Positions 44,901-53,131 of a DNA stretch of 64,000 nucleotides are shown piece after piece. This DNA comes from CAYWVO01 sp964461835 (GTDB lineage: Bacteria > Zixibacteria > MSB-5A5 > WJJR01 > JAJRUJ01), in assembly GCA_964461835.1 (NCBI GenBank), contig CAYWVO010000013.1, forward strand, positions 1-64,000, given 5' to 3'. Both the position numbers and the translations under genes were made by a program. The notes below the pieces were generated by a model. That model did not search any database and was not told the origin of the DNA. It saw only the letters and a list, made by a program, of their open reading frames with translations. Position 1 is the first letter of the stretch. Each line of letters begins with the position of its first letter.

Positions 44901-44967
44901 GGATGGCGGCGAGTACGTGGGCAAGTTTGCGGTCTTTACCGAAACCGAACAGTTGAACACGTTCTAG
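41935..44967 (+). CDS. Large secreted protein with a FlgD/type IX-like C-terminal domain
   Basis: A 1010-residue protein with a signal peptide ending in AVAG (about 22). It has no recognised enzyme motif. The N-terminal part contains LSVIYAGGIWLGGKVDGDLR and WCVYNDANPASRTNSAG; a fibronectin type III-like module at about 450-560 has RPQVTGVPVDDGIVLNWADD and YEFQGYNVYQGESVAGPWKR. The last 90 residues are FlgD-Ig/T9SS-like: VPNPYFNQSLYEP, IKIFNLAGDHVVTLNK and GLPLASGLYLYIVTAPDGG. It lies 23 bases after the TonB receptor and before the PorV-like barrel. It likely is exported to or through the outer membrane. Confidence 0.88.
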   Translation: MKRTFIILSAVLILLWSVTAVAGPPIKAEQYLAKESGTADIDFQTWIDANQLLMFVTNQGSFAYDNGAILGKADGLYFPKGTNLSVIYAGGIWLGGKVDGDLRVTLAEYSHDYWPGPLDESGNFVANANQDSQYRVYKISKDLLNQGFYDAPRPSDPDEARLWDDYHEWPSDMGAPLGDDGLPKMIGDQTLWCVYNDANPASRTNSAGTVSSGLGVEIQQTTFAFNRTGSLGQCAFMDFRVINKSGNRIEDMFISVWADPDLGDAGDDLVGSDTELSLGYCYNATNNDANYGKKPPAVGYDFFQGPIVPDTNEADGIDSVYFLDEWVHGYTSLPMTSFNQYINGTDPDNADETYWYMQGLDAKNSGADLVNPITGEVTKFMFPGDPTTGEGWLDSDPADRRYMQSTGPFTMEPGDTQQVVVGVVVGLGSDRLTSITALKFNDLFAQSAFDAQFDLPDPPARPQVTGVPVDDGIVLNWADDSETNPGDYEFQGYNVYQGESVAGPWKRVATYDLNDGTGIIFDLEFVIDEGAVIDHPVQFGSDTGVRRFVEFTQDFIQGGSLHNAMPYHWAVTAYSYDPNRTPKTLENAPEAITVTPQKPAGGYVYPHEFGEVLEVTHESGASDGIIEPIVRNPEALNGHSYRITFTEDEEGNVLWNLFDLDSNIFLFENLANQSGDDDYPVVDGFQIKVAGPPLGVNTVLEVATADGPLDPENYDNVFWSWNSDHTFYTSSDQGPDIERLNWRGHIGTDDWEIRFTAEGSEYYDWFTWDDNVNLKYSDRAPFEVWNIGSATPDDPSDDRRINFVVIDDDESWGEDGSGPGWTPGDRIYFIETDYVESGPDHLEFGVDYDWDGDFKLGRIQINADVPPEGTIIRYTTNKVNATDDVFTFTTPAVVKQDLAADDAYDMADIKVVPNPYFNQSLYEPDQFTRILKFTNLPYECEIKIFNLAGDHVVTLNKPAGSASNMEWNMLTKHGLPLASGLYLYIVTAPDGGEYVGKFAVFTETEQLNTF

Positions 44968-44990
44968 GGAACCGAAAAGGGAGATAATTT

Positions 44991-46007
44991 ATGAACACGC
45001 TGCGTAAAATCGGCTGCACCTTACTCGTGCTGGCCTTGGCGGCGCCGGCGTTTGCCGGCAACGAGGATCGCATCGGGACCGCCGGAGCGCAAGAGCTACG
45101 GATCCCGGTCGGTTCCCGGGGCGTCGCGATGGGCGGTTCGGCGATTGCCGCGGTTACGGGTACGGAGGCTATTTTCTGGAATCCGGCAGGTGTCTCGGCA
45201 TTGGAGGGCACAGAGACCACCTTCTCGTATCAACAGTATATCGCTGATATCGCCGTCAACTTCGCTGCGGTTGCCACCCAAATTGGCGATTTGGGGACTT
45301 TGGGTATTTCGGCGAAGATCATTTCGGCGGGTGATATCGAAGTGACCACGGTTTCGAGCCCGGACGGCACCGGTGAAACATATGGTCCATCCTTCTCAGT
45401 AGTTGGGTTGACCTACTCGCGGCGCCTGACCGACCGGGTCTCATTCGGCGCCAACGCGATGTACGTCAATGAGCGGATTCATCGCGAAACGGCAAATGGC
45501 GTCGCCTTCGATTTCGGATTCATGTACGACCCGGACATCGGTGGCCTCACCTTCGGCGCGGTGATTAAGAACTGGGGTCCGGAAATGCGCTTTGACGGAC
45601 CGGATTTCGATGTTGAGGTGCAAATCCCCGGCTCCGACCCGAATTCACCGCTGAAGACCGTGCGGACGCAATCGGCGACCTTTGAATTGCCATCCTCGGT
45701 GCAACTGGGTGCTGCCTGGGAACTGGTTGATCAAAACAGGAACCAGATCGTTCTCAACAGTACGTTCCAGAGCAACAACTTCAGCAATGACGAGTGGCGC
45801 ATTGGCGGCGAGTACGCTTACAATGAATCGATCTTCCTGCGGGGCGGCTATGTTGCCTCCGATCAGGATGAGTTCATTATGGGTCCTTCGCTCGGCGCCG
45901 GTATTGTCTTCCAGGTTGGCCAGACTAATCTGGTGATGGATTACACCTGGTCACAGACGAAGTATTTTGACGACCGGCAATTCTACACGGTCAAACTGCA
46001 GTTCTAG
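44991..46007 (+). CDS. PorV/PorQ family outer-membrane protein
   Basis: A 338-residue outer-membrane beta-barrel with a signal peptide (LVLALAAPAFAG). Typical PorV/PorQ features are GAQELRIPVGSRGVAMGGSA (about 31-50), GTEAIFWNPAGVSAL (57-71) and alternating strands such as VAFDFGFMYDPDIGGLTFGAV and SSVQLGAAWELV, ending in QFYTVKLQF. PorV acts as a shuttle or anchor for substrates of type IX secretion in Bacteroidota. GGGAGA precedes ATG 44991 by about 6 bases. A terminator at 46029 ends the three-gene cassette. Confidence 0.9.
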   Translation: MNTLRKIGCTLLVLALAAPAFAGNEDRIGTAGAQELRIPVGSRGVAMGGSAIAAVTGTEAIFWNPAGVSALEGTETTFSYQQYIADIAVNFAAVATQIGDLGTLGISAKIISAGDIEVTTVSSPDGTGETYGPSFSVVGLTYSRRLTDRVSFGANAMYVNERIHRETANGVAFDFGFMYDPDIGGLTFGAVIKNWGPEMRFDGPDFDVEVQIPGSDPNSPLKTVRTQSATFELPSSVQLGAAWELVDQNRNQIVLNSTFQSNNFSNDEWRIGGEYAYNESIFLRGGYVASDQDEFIMGPSLGAGIVFQVGQTNLVMDYTWSQTKYFDDRQFYTVKLQF

Positions 46008-46028
46008 TGGTTGTGGCACTCGCAAATC

Positions 46029-46061
46029 ACCGGTCCCGGCGAATCCGGGACCGGTTTTTTT
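46029..46061 (+). terminator. Rho-independent terminator of the receptor cassette
   Basis: An 11-bp perfect stem (46029-46039 with 46045-46055) with a 5-base loop and seven T residues. Confidence 0.9.
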
Positions 46062-46100
46062 ATTGTTAAAAGCCGCTGGTTCGCTACCTTTTACGATGCC

Positions 46101-47069
46101 ATGGAACCTTCGACTGTTGCAGGCAACCCTGCTCGTGTATCATCCGGCGGTACTGTGTTCATGCCGGGTGGGCTTCGCTCGCCGGCGCGGGAATATCAAT
46201 ACCCGCCGGTCAAATCCAGCGAGGCCTTTACCCACGTGATTCTCTCCCCCAATGGACATCTTGGGTTGTCGGATGCAGTCGAATTCCGTCTCGGAGAAAG
46301 CGAGGATGACCTGACGCCATTGCTTTTGTGGTCTGGCCCCAATGCCGCTGTCCAACAACTGCCGGCTTCGGACAAGCGAATCGAGGCCGATATTTTCCGC
46401 TTTCCCCGACCTGTTACCTCGCTGATTATTCGCTGCCGGGTAGTTTCCGGTGGCGAATCGGTGCGGATTGATCGTTTGGGAATTACACTATATGATCCTG
46501 GTCAGCAGCACCCCGGGACTTCGACTCCTGCTTCTGTCCGAGGGACCAAATCTCCACTGGCGGTTCCGTTCATTTCTCAGTTCGGAATCGGGGGAGAGGA
46601 TGACGATTCCCGCTGTTGTCCTACCGCCGCGTTGATGGTGTTGCGATTTTGGGGTAAAGAGGTTTCGCGGGAAGAGGTGATCGCTTATTCCTATGATCGT
46701 ACGAACCGAATCTATGGGAACTGGTCGTTGACGGCGGCGGCGATGTCACAGTATAGGGTACCGGCATGGGTGGAACGACATCTATCCTGGGGGACATTGG
46801 CCCAATACCTGGACGCCGGCCAACCGGTGATTACGTCCCTCGCCTGGCAGGACGGAGCATTAACCGGGGCGCCGATTGTCCAATCTCGTGGGCACCTGAT
46901 TGTTGTTCGCGGTATAACGAAAAACGGAGATATCATCGTGAACGATCCCGCGGGCCGCACCGTAGAGGAGGGCCAACGGATATATCAAAGAGATGAATTT
47001 CAACGCGCGTGGCTGGGTCATGGGGGATTCGCTATCCATGCCGGTCCAGTGGGGGGTGGAGATGGATAA
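46101..47069 (+). CDS. C39-type papain-like peptidase
   Basis: A protein of about 322 residues. The N-terminal half (1-145) is beta-rich with no family assigned, containing FVTLSPNGHLG-like VILSPNGHLGLSDAVEF. The C-terminal half (about 150-315) is a Peptidase_C39-like domain: PLAVPFISQFGIGGEDDDSR, the catalytic cysteine in CCPTAALMVLRFWG (C172), histidine in RGHLIVVRGI and aspartate in VNDPAG. Such enzymes cleave peptide bonds, often after double glycines or in peptidoglycan stems. The start is uncertain (46101 or 46161); earlier starts lie within a terminator. It overlaps the epimerase gene by 8 bases, implying a shared cell-wall role. Confidence 0.8.
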   Translation: MEPSTVAGNPARVSSGGTVFMPGGLRSPAREYQYPPVKSSEAFTHVILSPNGHLGLSDAVEFRLGESEDDLTPLLLWSGPNAAVQQLPASDKRIEADIFRFPRPVTSLIIRCRVVSGGESVRIDRLGITLYDPGQQHPGTSTPASVRGTKSPLAVPFISQFGIGGEDDDSRCCPTAALMVLRFWGKEVSREEVIAYSYDRTNRIYGNWSLTAAAMSQYRVPAWVERHLSWGTLAQYLDAGQPVITSLAWQDGALTGAPIVQSRGHLIVVRGITKNGDIIVNDPAGRTVEEGQRIYQRDEFQRAWLGHGGFAIHAGPVGGGDG

Positions 47070-48066
47070 ACTGCGCTGGGAGTCAGTTGAGTTGACGTTG
47101 GCGGATGCGTTCGAGATTTCCTACGGCCGGGTAGAGAAAAAAACAAACGTGGTGACGCGCCTGGGACCGGGAATGGGAGTCGCCGCGCCCTCGAAAACGT
47201 GTAATGAAACGACTGAGACTGTGCTGGATAGCCTGCCGCAGCTTGCATTATGTTTGGGGAAGGATCCGTTTGATATTGTTGGTTTCCATGCGCGGGCAGA
47301 GGAAAGCGTAACGGGAAATCCGTCCGCCAAAGCGGCAGTTGATTTCGCGCTGTACGATCGCGCGGCCCATCTGGCGGGATTGCCATTGTATCAGTTTCTT
47401 GGTTTGCCGAATCCGAATGGTAAGGAGTCGACAATTTCCATTGGGATTGACACGGTCGAGGGAACATTGCGGCGGATGGCGAAATTCCCGGCGACCACCG
47501 TGTTTAAAATCAAAGTCGGCTACCCTGGGGATATCGATCGCCTGGAACAAATCGTGGCGCAAAGCGGTAAGCGTCTGCGCGTGGATGCCAACGGCGGCTG
47601 GGATTTTGAAACCGCCGTGGAGAATGTGCGACGGCTGAGTGAGATGGACATCGAGTTAATTGAACAACCGTTGCCGGTGGAGTTGCGGGGGCGATTGGGT
47701 GAGTTGCGCCGCTTCTCAGACGCGCCGATCTTCGTCGATGAGGGATGCCGTCGCGCGGAGGATGTTCCCAAGTATGCCGACCGGGTTGACGGGATTAATG
47801 TAAAACTGATGAAATGTGGTGGTATCCGTCCGGCGCTCGATCTGGTCGCCACTGCCAGAGCACATGGATTGCAATTGATGTTGGGCTGTATGCTGGAATG
47901 CGCAATTGGTACGACTGCCGGTGCGCATATCGCCTCGTTATTTGATTTTCTGGACTTGGATAGTCATTTGTTGCTGACTGATGATCCTTTTTCCGGCATG
48001 GTTCATCACCGTGGCGCAATTAAATTGCCAGAAGGTCCGGGGCTGGGCATCAAACAGGTTCGATAA
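47062..48066 (+). CDS. Dipeptide epimerase of the enolase superfamily (muconate-lactonizing group)
   Basis: A 334-residue enzyme that likely epimerises L-Ala-D/L-Glu, a step in reusing murein peptides. Catalytic residues are intact: K149 and K151 in FKIKVG, D175 in RVDANGGWD, E201 in IEQPLP, D226 in VDEGC, and K248 in NVKLMKCGG. The N-terminal capping domain is typical. ATG 47062 has GGGGGGTGGAG directly upstream and overlaps the preceding stop by 8 bases. It sits between a C39-like peptidase and a cell-wall amidase, which strengthens the muropeptide-recycling reading; other dipeptide substrates are possible. Confidence 0.9.
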   Translation: MDKLRWESVELTLADAFEISYGRVEKKTNVVTRLGPGMGVAAPSKTCNETTETVLDSLPQLALCLGKDPFDIVGFHARAEESVTGNPSAKAAVDFALYDRAAHLAGLPLYQFLGLPNPNGKESTISIGIDTVEGTLRRMAKFPATTVFKIKVGYPGDIDRLEQIVAQSGKRLRVDANGGWDFETAVENVRRLSEMDIELIEQPLPVELRGRLGELRRFSDAPIFVDEGCRRAEDVPKYADRVDGINVKLMKCGGIRPALDLVATARAHGLQLMLGCMLECAIGTTAGAHIASLFDFLDLDSHLLLTDDPFSGMVHHRGAIKLPEGPGLGIKQVR

Positions 48067-48069
48067 AGA

Positions 48070-49971
48070 GTGACATATCTCAGGGAAGAGAGCAAACAGG
48101 TTCTGCTTCGATTGGTTGTTGCGCTGGCAGTGATGGCAGTGCTGACCCCCGCGGTAGCAACAGCGCAATCTGCGGCTGATTCGGCCCTTACGGTTGTCTA
48201 TCCTAAGGCCGATCAACAACTTCCGGCGGTTGATTCGACGTTCATTTTCGGCCAGGCGCCGCCGGAGGCTCAGTTGACTATTAATGGAACCGTCGTGCCG
48301 GTGTATCGCACCGGCGGATTTCTGGCCTTTCTACCCATCGATACCGGTGAGTTTGTTTTTCACCTTGAAGCGACATATGCCGGCCGAACCGACACGCTCG
48401 CTATGCCCGTCCGGGTCGGCCATTCGGCTGACGTGATCTCCGACTCGGTGTTGGCAATTGTGCCGGAATCTCTCATTCCACGCCCTCACCATCTCTTAGT
48501 TCCCGGTGACTACCTGGAAGTTTCGTTTAAGGGTACACCCGGTTGCCAGGCTCATTTTGGTATTGATGGTGTCGCGGGTTCGTTCCCGATGACTGAGTTG
48601 GGCCCATCACCCGGTGACTCGCGCTGGGGTGAAGTCTTCGACGAAAACGCAACCTCGGCTCAGCAAATCAGGCCGGGCCGATATCATGGTGTTTGGGAGG
48701 TCCCTCATGGTCTGAAATTGGATTCCGCTCACATTCGTGTTTGTTTGGCGCGCGATACAACCATACTCGATACCCTAACTGCGGACTCTCTGCCCACTTA
48801 TTGCGGTATCACCGAGGCTGTCTTCGACGAGGTTCCCGGAACGATTTCCGTCGGCGTGGGCGGAGTGCCCCGCGTGGTCGAGCTCACTGACAGTATGCAG
48901 ACCTTGCGGTTTGGCCCACGCCTGGGGTATCTGACAATTTTTCAACCTGCCGGAGTACGCGCAGTGTACGCGGGCGAAGATGGCGACTGGGTGCGTTTAC
49001 GCCTGGCGTCCGGTCATACCGCGTGGGTCGAGAAAGAGAAGACGAAGGTATTGCCGGAAGGAACGCCAATTCCCGGTGGTTTGATTTCCTACATTCGTAC
49101 CGTCGCACGGGATCGGTGGACCGACGTTACGCTGGATCTCAGCCGGCGGTTACCGTTTAAAGTGCGGAGTGACCCGGAGCGGGGCACGGTGACGATTGCA
49201 GTCTTTGGCGCGACCACGAATACCGACTGGGTACGGTATGATACCGCCGATGACTTCATTGAGCGAATCGAGTGGAATCAAAACACTCCCGGGGTTTATG
49301 AACTCACGGTTTATTTGACCAGGGAGATTATCTGGGGGTACGAGACAACATATCGGGACAATCGGTTGGTGCTTTCGCTGCGCCATCCCCCCGATTTACA
49401 CCGTAGCCTGCGGGGGATCACTGTCTGCATCGATCCGGGACACGCCCTCTCGCCGGGCGCAATCGGCCCGACAGGGCTGAAGGAAAAAGAAGCGAATCTT
49501 GGTATTTCACTGGAGTTGCAGAAGCAACTTGAAGAACGAGGCGCTGATGTGGTGCTGACTCGCACTGCGGATGTGGAGCTGCCGCTGTACGATCGACCGG
49601 CCATCGCCCGTGCGGCGGATGCGGATATCTTCGTGTCCATTCACAATAATGCACTGCCGGACGGTATCAATCCCTTTGTCAACAACGGTACCAGCAGCTA
49701 TTACTACCATCCACAGAGCCGCCGTCTGGCGCAGACGGTCCACGCGCGTTTAGTACGCGCAACGGGTTTGCGTGACTATGGTCAGTACCATGCCAATTTT
49801 GCGGTATTGCGGCCAACACAATACCCGTCAGTGCTTTTGGAGTGTGCGTTTATGATGATCCCGGAGCAGGAGGAGAAATTGCGCAGCCGGGGCTATCGGC
49901 GCCGGATCGCCAAAGCAATTGCCGAGGGACTGGAAGATTACATTGAATCATTTCCCCGGCATGAACAGTAA
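48070..49971 (+). CDS. N-acetylmuramoyl-L-alanine amidase (Amidase_3) with an N-terminal beta region
   Basis: A 633-residue exported zinc amidase that removes stem peptides from peptidoglycan. A signal sequence (VVALAVMAVLTPAVATAQ) is followed by about 400 residues of beta-rich sequence including SH3-like and AMIN-like portions (DVTLDLSRRLPFKVRSD, TVTIAVFGATTNTDW). The Amidase_3 domain (about 448-625) has zinc ligands in CIDPGHALSPGA, LKEKEANLGISLEL and VSIHNNALPDG, and the catalytic glutamate in LLECAFMMIPEQEE. GTG start is three bases after the epimerase stop. With the two preceding genes it forms a cell-wall turnover operon. Confidence 0.93.
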   Translation: MTYLREESKQVLLRLVVALAVMAVLTPAVATAQSAADSALTVVYPKADQQLPAVDSTFIFGQAPPEAQLTINGTVVPVYRTGGFLAFLPIDTGEFVFHLEATYAGRTDTLAMPVRVGHSADVISDSVLAIVPESLIPRPHHLLVPGDYLEVSFKGTPGCQAHFGIDGVAGSFPMTELGPSPGDSRWGEVFDENATSAQQIRPGRYHGVWEVPHGLKLDSAHIRVCLARDTTILDTLTADSLPTYCGITEAVFDEVPGTISVGVGGVPRVVELTDSMQTLRFGPRLGYLTIFQPAGVRAVYAGEDGDWVRLRLASGHTAWVEKEKTKVLPEGTPIPGGLISYIRTVARDRWTDVTLDLSRRLPFKVRSDPERGTVTIAVFGATTNTDWVRYDTADDFIERIEWNQNTPGVYELTVYLTREIIWGYETTYRDNRLVLSLRHPPDLHRSLRGITVCIDPGHALSPGAIGPTGLKEKEANLGISLELQKQLEERGADVVLTRTADVELPLYDRPAIARAADADIFVSIHNNALPDGINPFVNNGTSSYYYHPQSRRLAQTVHARLVRATGLRDYGQYHANFAVLRPTQYPSVLLECAFMMIPEQEEKLRSRGYRRRIAKAIAEGLEDYIESFPRHEQ

Positions 49972-50096
49972 GGCTAAATCGCTCAATTCATTAGAAACGT
50001 TTCAGCAAATAAGCAATTGAATTGCAAGGTGTTGTTACGTATATGCTGCATTCATCCGATATGGGGAAGATATGCCGGGAGAGGCAACCGGTCCCC

Positions 50097-50125
50097 TTGA
50101 CAGCATTGACTTGGACGTATATACA
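50097..50125 (+). promoter_or_regulatory. Sigma70-type promoter of valS
   Basis: TTGACA (50097-50102), 17 bases, TATACA (50120-50125). It lies 30 bases before the valS start and overlaps in-frame sequence upstream of it, so it decides against earlier starts. Confidence 0.75.
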
Positions 50126-50155
50126 TCGTGCGTTGGATCGACAAGGAGAGCGAAT

Positions 50156-52795
50156 ATGGGCAGCATTGAGCTATCGAAAAACTACGACCCGCAGACAGCG
50201 GAGCAGCGCTGGACGCCGCTCTGGGAAGAGCGCAGCTATTTCCATGCCGACCCCACATCCGACAAACCCCGCTATTCGATAGTCATCCCGCCCCCCAACG
50301 TCACCAACGTCCTGCATCTGGGTCACGCCCTCAATAACACCATGCAGGACATTATCATCCGGCAAAAACGCATGGCTGGATTTGAAACCGAATGGCTGCC
50401 GGGCACCGATCATGCCGGTATCGCAACCCAAGTGGTCGTGGAGAAGGAGCTGAAAAAAGACGGCAAGGACCGGCGGGAGATTGGCCGGGAGAAGTTCCTC
50501 GAACGGGTATGGGCCTGGAAAGAGAAGCACGGCGGGGAAATCCTGAAGCAACTCCGGGAAATGGGCTGCTCCTGTGACTGGGACCGCACCCGGTTTACGT
50601 TGGATGACGGGTTGTCCCGAGCGGTCTGCGAGGTTTTTACGCGCCTGTACGAAAAAGGGCTGATCTACAAGGGAAAATATATCGTTAACTGGTGCCCGCG
50701 CTGCCGGACGACCCTCTCCGATGACGAACTGGAGCGCCAGGAGGAAGACAGCCATCTTTGGTATATCAAGTACCCGTTGGAAGAGGGCGGATTTCTCACC
50801 GTGGCGACCACTCGCCCGGAGACGATGCTGGGCGACACGGCGATTGCGGTCCATCCCGGAGATAAACGCTACCAGGACGATATCGGCAAGACCGCGATTC
50901 TGCCGCTTCTCAAACGCCGGATACCGGTGATCGCCGATGATTATATCGATCCCAGTTTTGGGACCGGCGTGCTGAAAGTCACGCCGGCGCATGATCCGAA
51001 TGACTACCTCCTGGGGCAGAAGCATAAACTCGAACAGGTCGAAATCATGACTCTGGGTGCCAAGATTAACCGCTACGGCGGCCCCTACAAACGACTCGAC
51101 CGCTACGAGGCGCGCAAGAAAGTTGTTGCTGACCTGGAAGATGCCGGGTTGCTGGAGAAGACCGAGCCGTACAAACTGGCGCCGGGACGCTGTTACCGTT
51201 GCCACGTCGTGATTGAACCACTGCTCTCCGAACAGTGGTTTGTGAAAATGAAAGAGCTTGCCGCACCGGCAATCGAGGCGGTGAAGTCGGGCCGGATTCG
51301 GTTCCATCCGGAACACTGGAGCAAAGTATATTTGCACTGGATGGAGAATATTCGGGACTGGTGTATTTCCCGTCAACTCTGGTGGGGGCATCGTATTCCG
51401 GTGTACACGCACAAAGAAACCGGTGACATGATCGTCGCCCCTTCACCGCCGGATGACCCCAATTACGAGCAAGATGAGGATGTGCTCGATACGTGGTTCT
51501 CTTCCTGGTTGTGGCCGTTTTCGACATTCGGCTGGCCGGAAAATACTCCTGAACTTAAATCGTTCTATCCGACAGATTCGTTGTTTACCGCCTCGGAGAT
51601 TATCTATCTCTGGGTTGCCCGGATGGTAATGGCCGGCTGTGAGTTTATGGGGGATATCCCGTTTTCCGATGTCTATATCCACGGGACGGTCCGGGACGCG
51701 AAGGGTATCCGGATGTCTAAATCGCTGGGCAACGGGATCGACCCGCGCGACATCATCCGGGATTACGGGACGGATGCATTGCGGATGAGTCTCGTGCTGG
51801 CGGCGCCGGAAGGACAGGACCCACTCATCGGCTACAACACGTTTGAGCAGGGTCGTAATTTCGCGAATAAACTTTGGAATGCCGCCCGTCTGGTGTTGGC
51901 GAACCAGCCGGATGAACCCGTCAAAATTGATCTGGCCGCCGAAAAGAAGAATCTTCATCTCGCCGATCGTTGGATTCTGAGCCGCCTGGCTCGCGCCGTG
52001 CAAACGGTCGATGAGAACCTCGATGAATTCCGGTTTAATTCCGCCACCAAAGCGTTGTACGACTTTATTTGGGGGGACTACTGCGACTGGTATCTGGAAA
52101 TGGTCAAGCCGCGGTTTTACCTGGAAGAGGATTGCGCTGAACGCCGGCAGGCCCGCGAGGTTTCACGGCTGGTTTTGCATGAAATCATTCGGCTGTTGCA
52201 TCCATTCATGCCGTTCGTGACCGAGGAATTGTGGTCATACGTGCCACAGAAAACCACAGAGCATGTGGTGGTGGGCGGCTGGCCTGAGCCGGATACACAG
52301 TGGCTGGACGACAAACTTGAAGGATCGATGCAGCAGGTCCAGTCGGTGATTACGGCGGTCCGGGCGACGCGGGCGGAGATGAAAATTCCGCCGGGTAAGA
52401 AAATCACCACAGTCATTCGCACCGGACATAAAAAGCTGGTGCAAAATCTCGAGACCTATGCCGAGAATGTGCGCATTCTGGCCCGATTGGACGATTTGCA
52501 GGTCGGTCCCGATCTGGCAAAACCCAGCCCGGCGGCATCGGTGGTAATCAAGGACGCGGAAATTTTTATCCCCTTGGAAGGCGTCATCGATGTCACCGCT
52601 GAGCGCGAGCGGCTGGAAAAAGAACTCAACCGGCTGACCACCCAGCAGGAGAAGGTGGCCAAGAAACTCAATAACCAGGATTTCTTGTCGCGCGCGCCGG
52701 AAGAAGTCGTGAGCAAAGAAAAGGCCAAGCGCCAGGATTTCGAGCGGATGATCAACCAGATCAACGAACATCTCGAAAAGCTGGTGGGGTGGTAG
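50156..52795 (+). CDS. valS: Valyl-tRNA synthetase
   Basis: An 879-residue class I aminoacyl-tRNA synthetase. The HIGH motif appears in PPPNVTNVLHLGHAL (about 43-57), the CP1 editing domain includes WYIKYPLEEGGFLTVATTRP and PETMLGDTAIAVHP, and KMSKS is the variant IRMSKSLGNG (about 517). The C-terminal helical anticodon-binding domain and coiled coil (ERLEKELNRLTTQQEKVAKKL) complete the protein. ATG 50156 follows GGAGAG by about 5 bases and lies behind the promoter at 50097. Full length and intact motifs indicate an essential working enzyme. Confidence 0.97.
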   Translation: MGSIELSKNYDPQTAEQRWTPLWEERSYFHADPTSDKPRYSIVIPPPNVTNVLHLGHALNNTMQDIIIRQKRMAGFETEWLPGTDHAGIATQVVVEKELKKDGKDRREIGREKFLERVWAWKEKHGGEILKQLREMGCSCDWDRTRFTLDDGLSRAVCEVFTRLYEKGLIYKGKYIVNWCPRCRTTLSDDELERQEEDSHLWYIKYPLEEGGFLTVATTRPETMLGDTAIAVHPGDKRYQDDIGKTAILPLLKRRIPVIADDYIDPSFGTGVLKVTPAHDPNDYLLGQKHKLEQVEIMTLGAKINRYGGPYKRLDRYEARKKVVADLEDAGLLEKTEPYKLAPGRCYRCHVVIEPLLSEQWFVKMKELAAPAIEAVKSGRIRFHPEHWSKVYLHWMENIRDWCISRQLWWGHRIPVYTHKETGDMIVAPSPPDDPNYEQDEDVLDTWFSSWLWPFSTFGWPENTPELKSFYPTDSLFTASEIIYLWVARMVMAGCEFMGDIPFSDVYIHGTVRDAKGIRMSKSLGNGIDPRDIIRDYGTDALRMSLVLAAPEGQDPLIGYNTFEQGRNFANKLWNAARLVLANQPDEPVKIDLAAEKKNLHLADRWILSRLARAVQTVDENLDEFRFNSATKALYDFIWGDYCDWYLEMVKPRFYLEEDCAERRQAREVSRLVLHEIIRLLHPFMPFVTEELWSYVPQKTTEHVVVGGWPEPDTQWLDDKLEGSMQQVQSVITAVRATRAEMKIPPGKKITTVIRTGHKKLVQNLETYAENVRILARLDDLQVGPDLAKPSPAASVVIKDAEIFIPLEGVIDVTAERERLEKELNRLTTQQEKVAKKLNNQDFLSRAPEEVVSKEKAKRQDFERMINQINEHLEKLVGW

Positions 52796-52838
52796 GCGCG
52801 CTTCGACATCATCCATTGATAATCGCGTTTTTAGGAAC

Positions 52839-52867
52839 GTAGGGGCGGGTCTCAGACCCGCCCCTAC
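52839..52867. repeat. GTAGGGGCGGGT palindromic repeat
   Basis: A perfect 14-bp inverted repeat (52839-52852 with 52854-52867) with a one-base centre. Same family as the inner hairpin at 30033-30053. Confidence 0.8.
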
Positions 52868-52881
52868 AATAATAGCATCAT

Positions 52882-52932
52882 GTCGAAACCACGTCGTCCG
52901 CCGCGGCAGACGACTCAAGGGTTTCGACCTAC
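52882..52932. repeat. Nested palindrome ending in CGACCTACG
   Basis: Outer arms GTCGAAACC/GGTTTCGAC (52882-52890 with 52920-52928) and inner arms GTCGTC/GACGAC (52893-52898 with 52909-52914). The CGACCTAC end and CAGACGA core recall the elements near 30.4 kb. Confidence 0.7.
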
Positions 52933-53131
52933 GCAGGCCGAACATGTTGTTCATTGCTCGTTTTTTCCGGTTACAGTAAGCAAACCGATCAGGTCATCGT
53001 TGTTATTTACAGCGAACTTCGGCGGTGTCCACGCGGTAGAAAGGAGCGGAGATTTCGCTTGCCGGGGAGGGGTCAGTGCGTACCTTGCCGGTTTACGGGA
53101 GGGAACCTCAAGGCATAAAGGAGTGATTGCG

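Larger units (their letters stand above)
52796..53131. other. Spacer after valS holding two palindromic repeats
   Basis: 336 bases. The hairpin elements at 52839 and 52882 fill the first part. The rest has an open frame continuous with the next gene, but it runs through a palindrome and lacks a ribosome-binding site, so I consider it non-coding leader. Confidence 0.55.

Noticed and set aside
50072..50155. N-terminal extension of valS
   Set aside because: A TTGACA-17-TATACA promoter lies within this stretch, and ATG 50156 has its own ribosome-binding site.
50171..51412. Minus-strand open frame opposite valS
   Set aside because: Fully contained in a confident housekeeping gene on the other strand and without domain features.
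52880..53131. N-terminal extension of the DUF4139 gene
   Set aside because: The extension crosses a nested palindrome; a good ribosome-binding site and a signal peptide fix the start at 53132.
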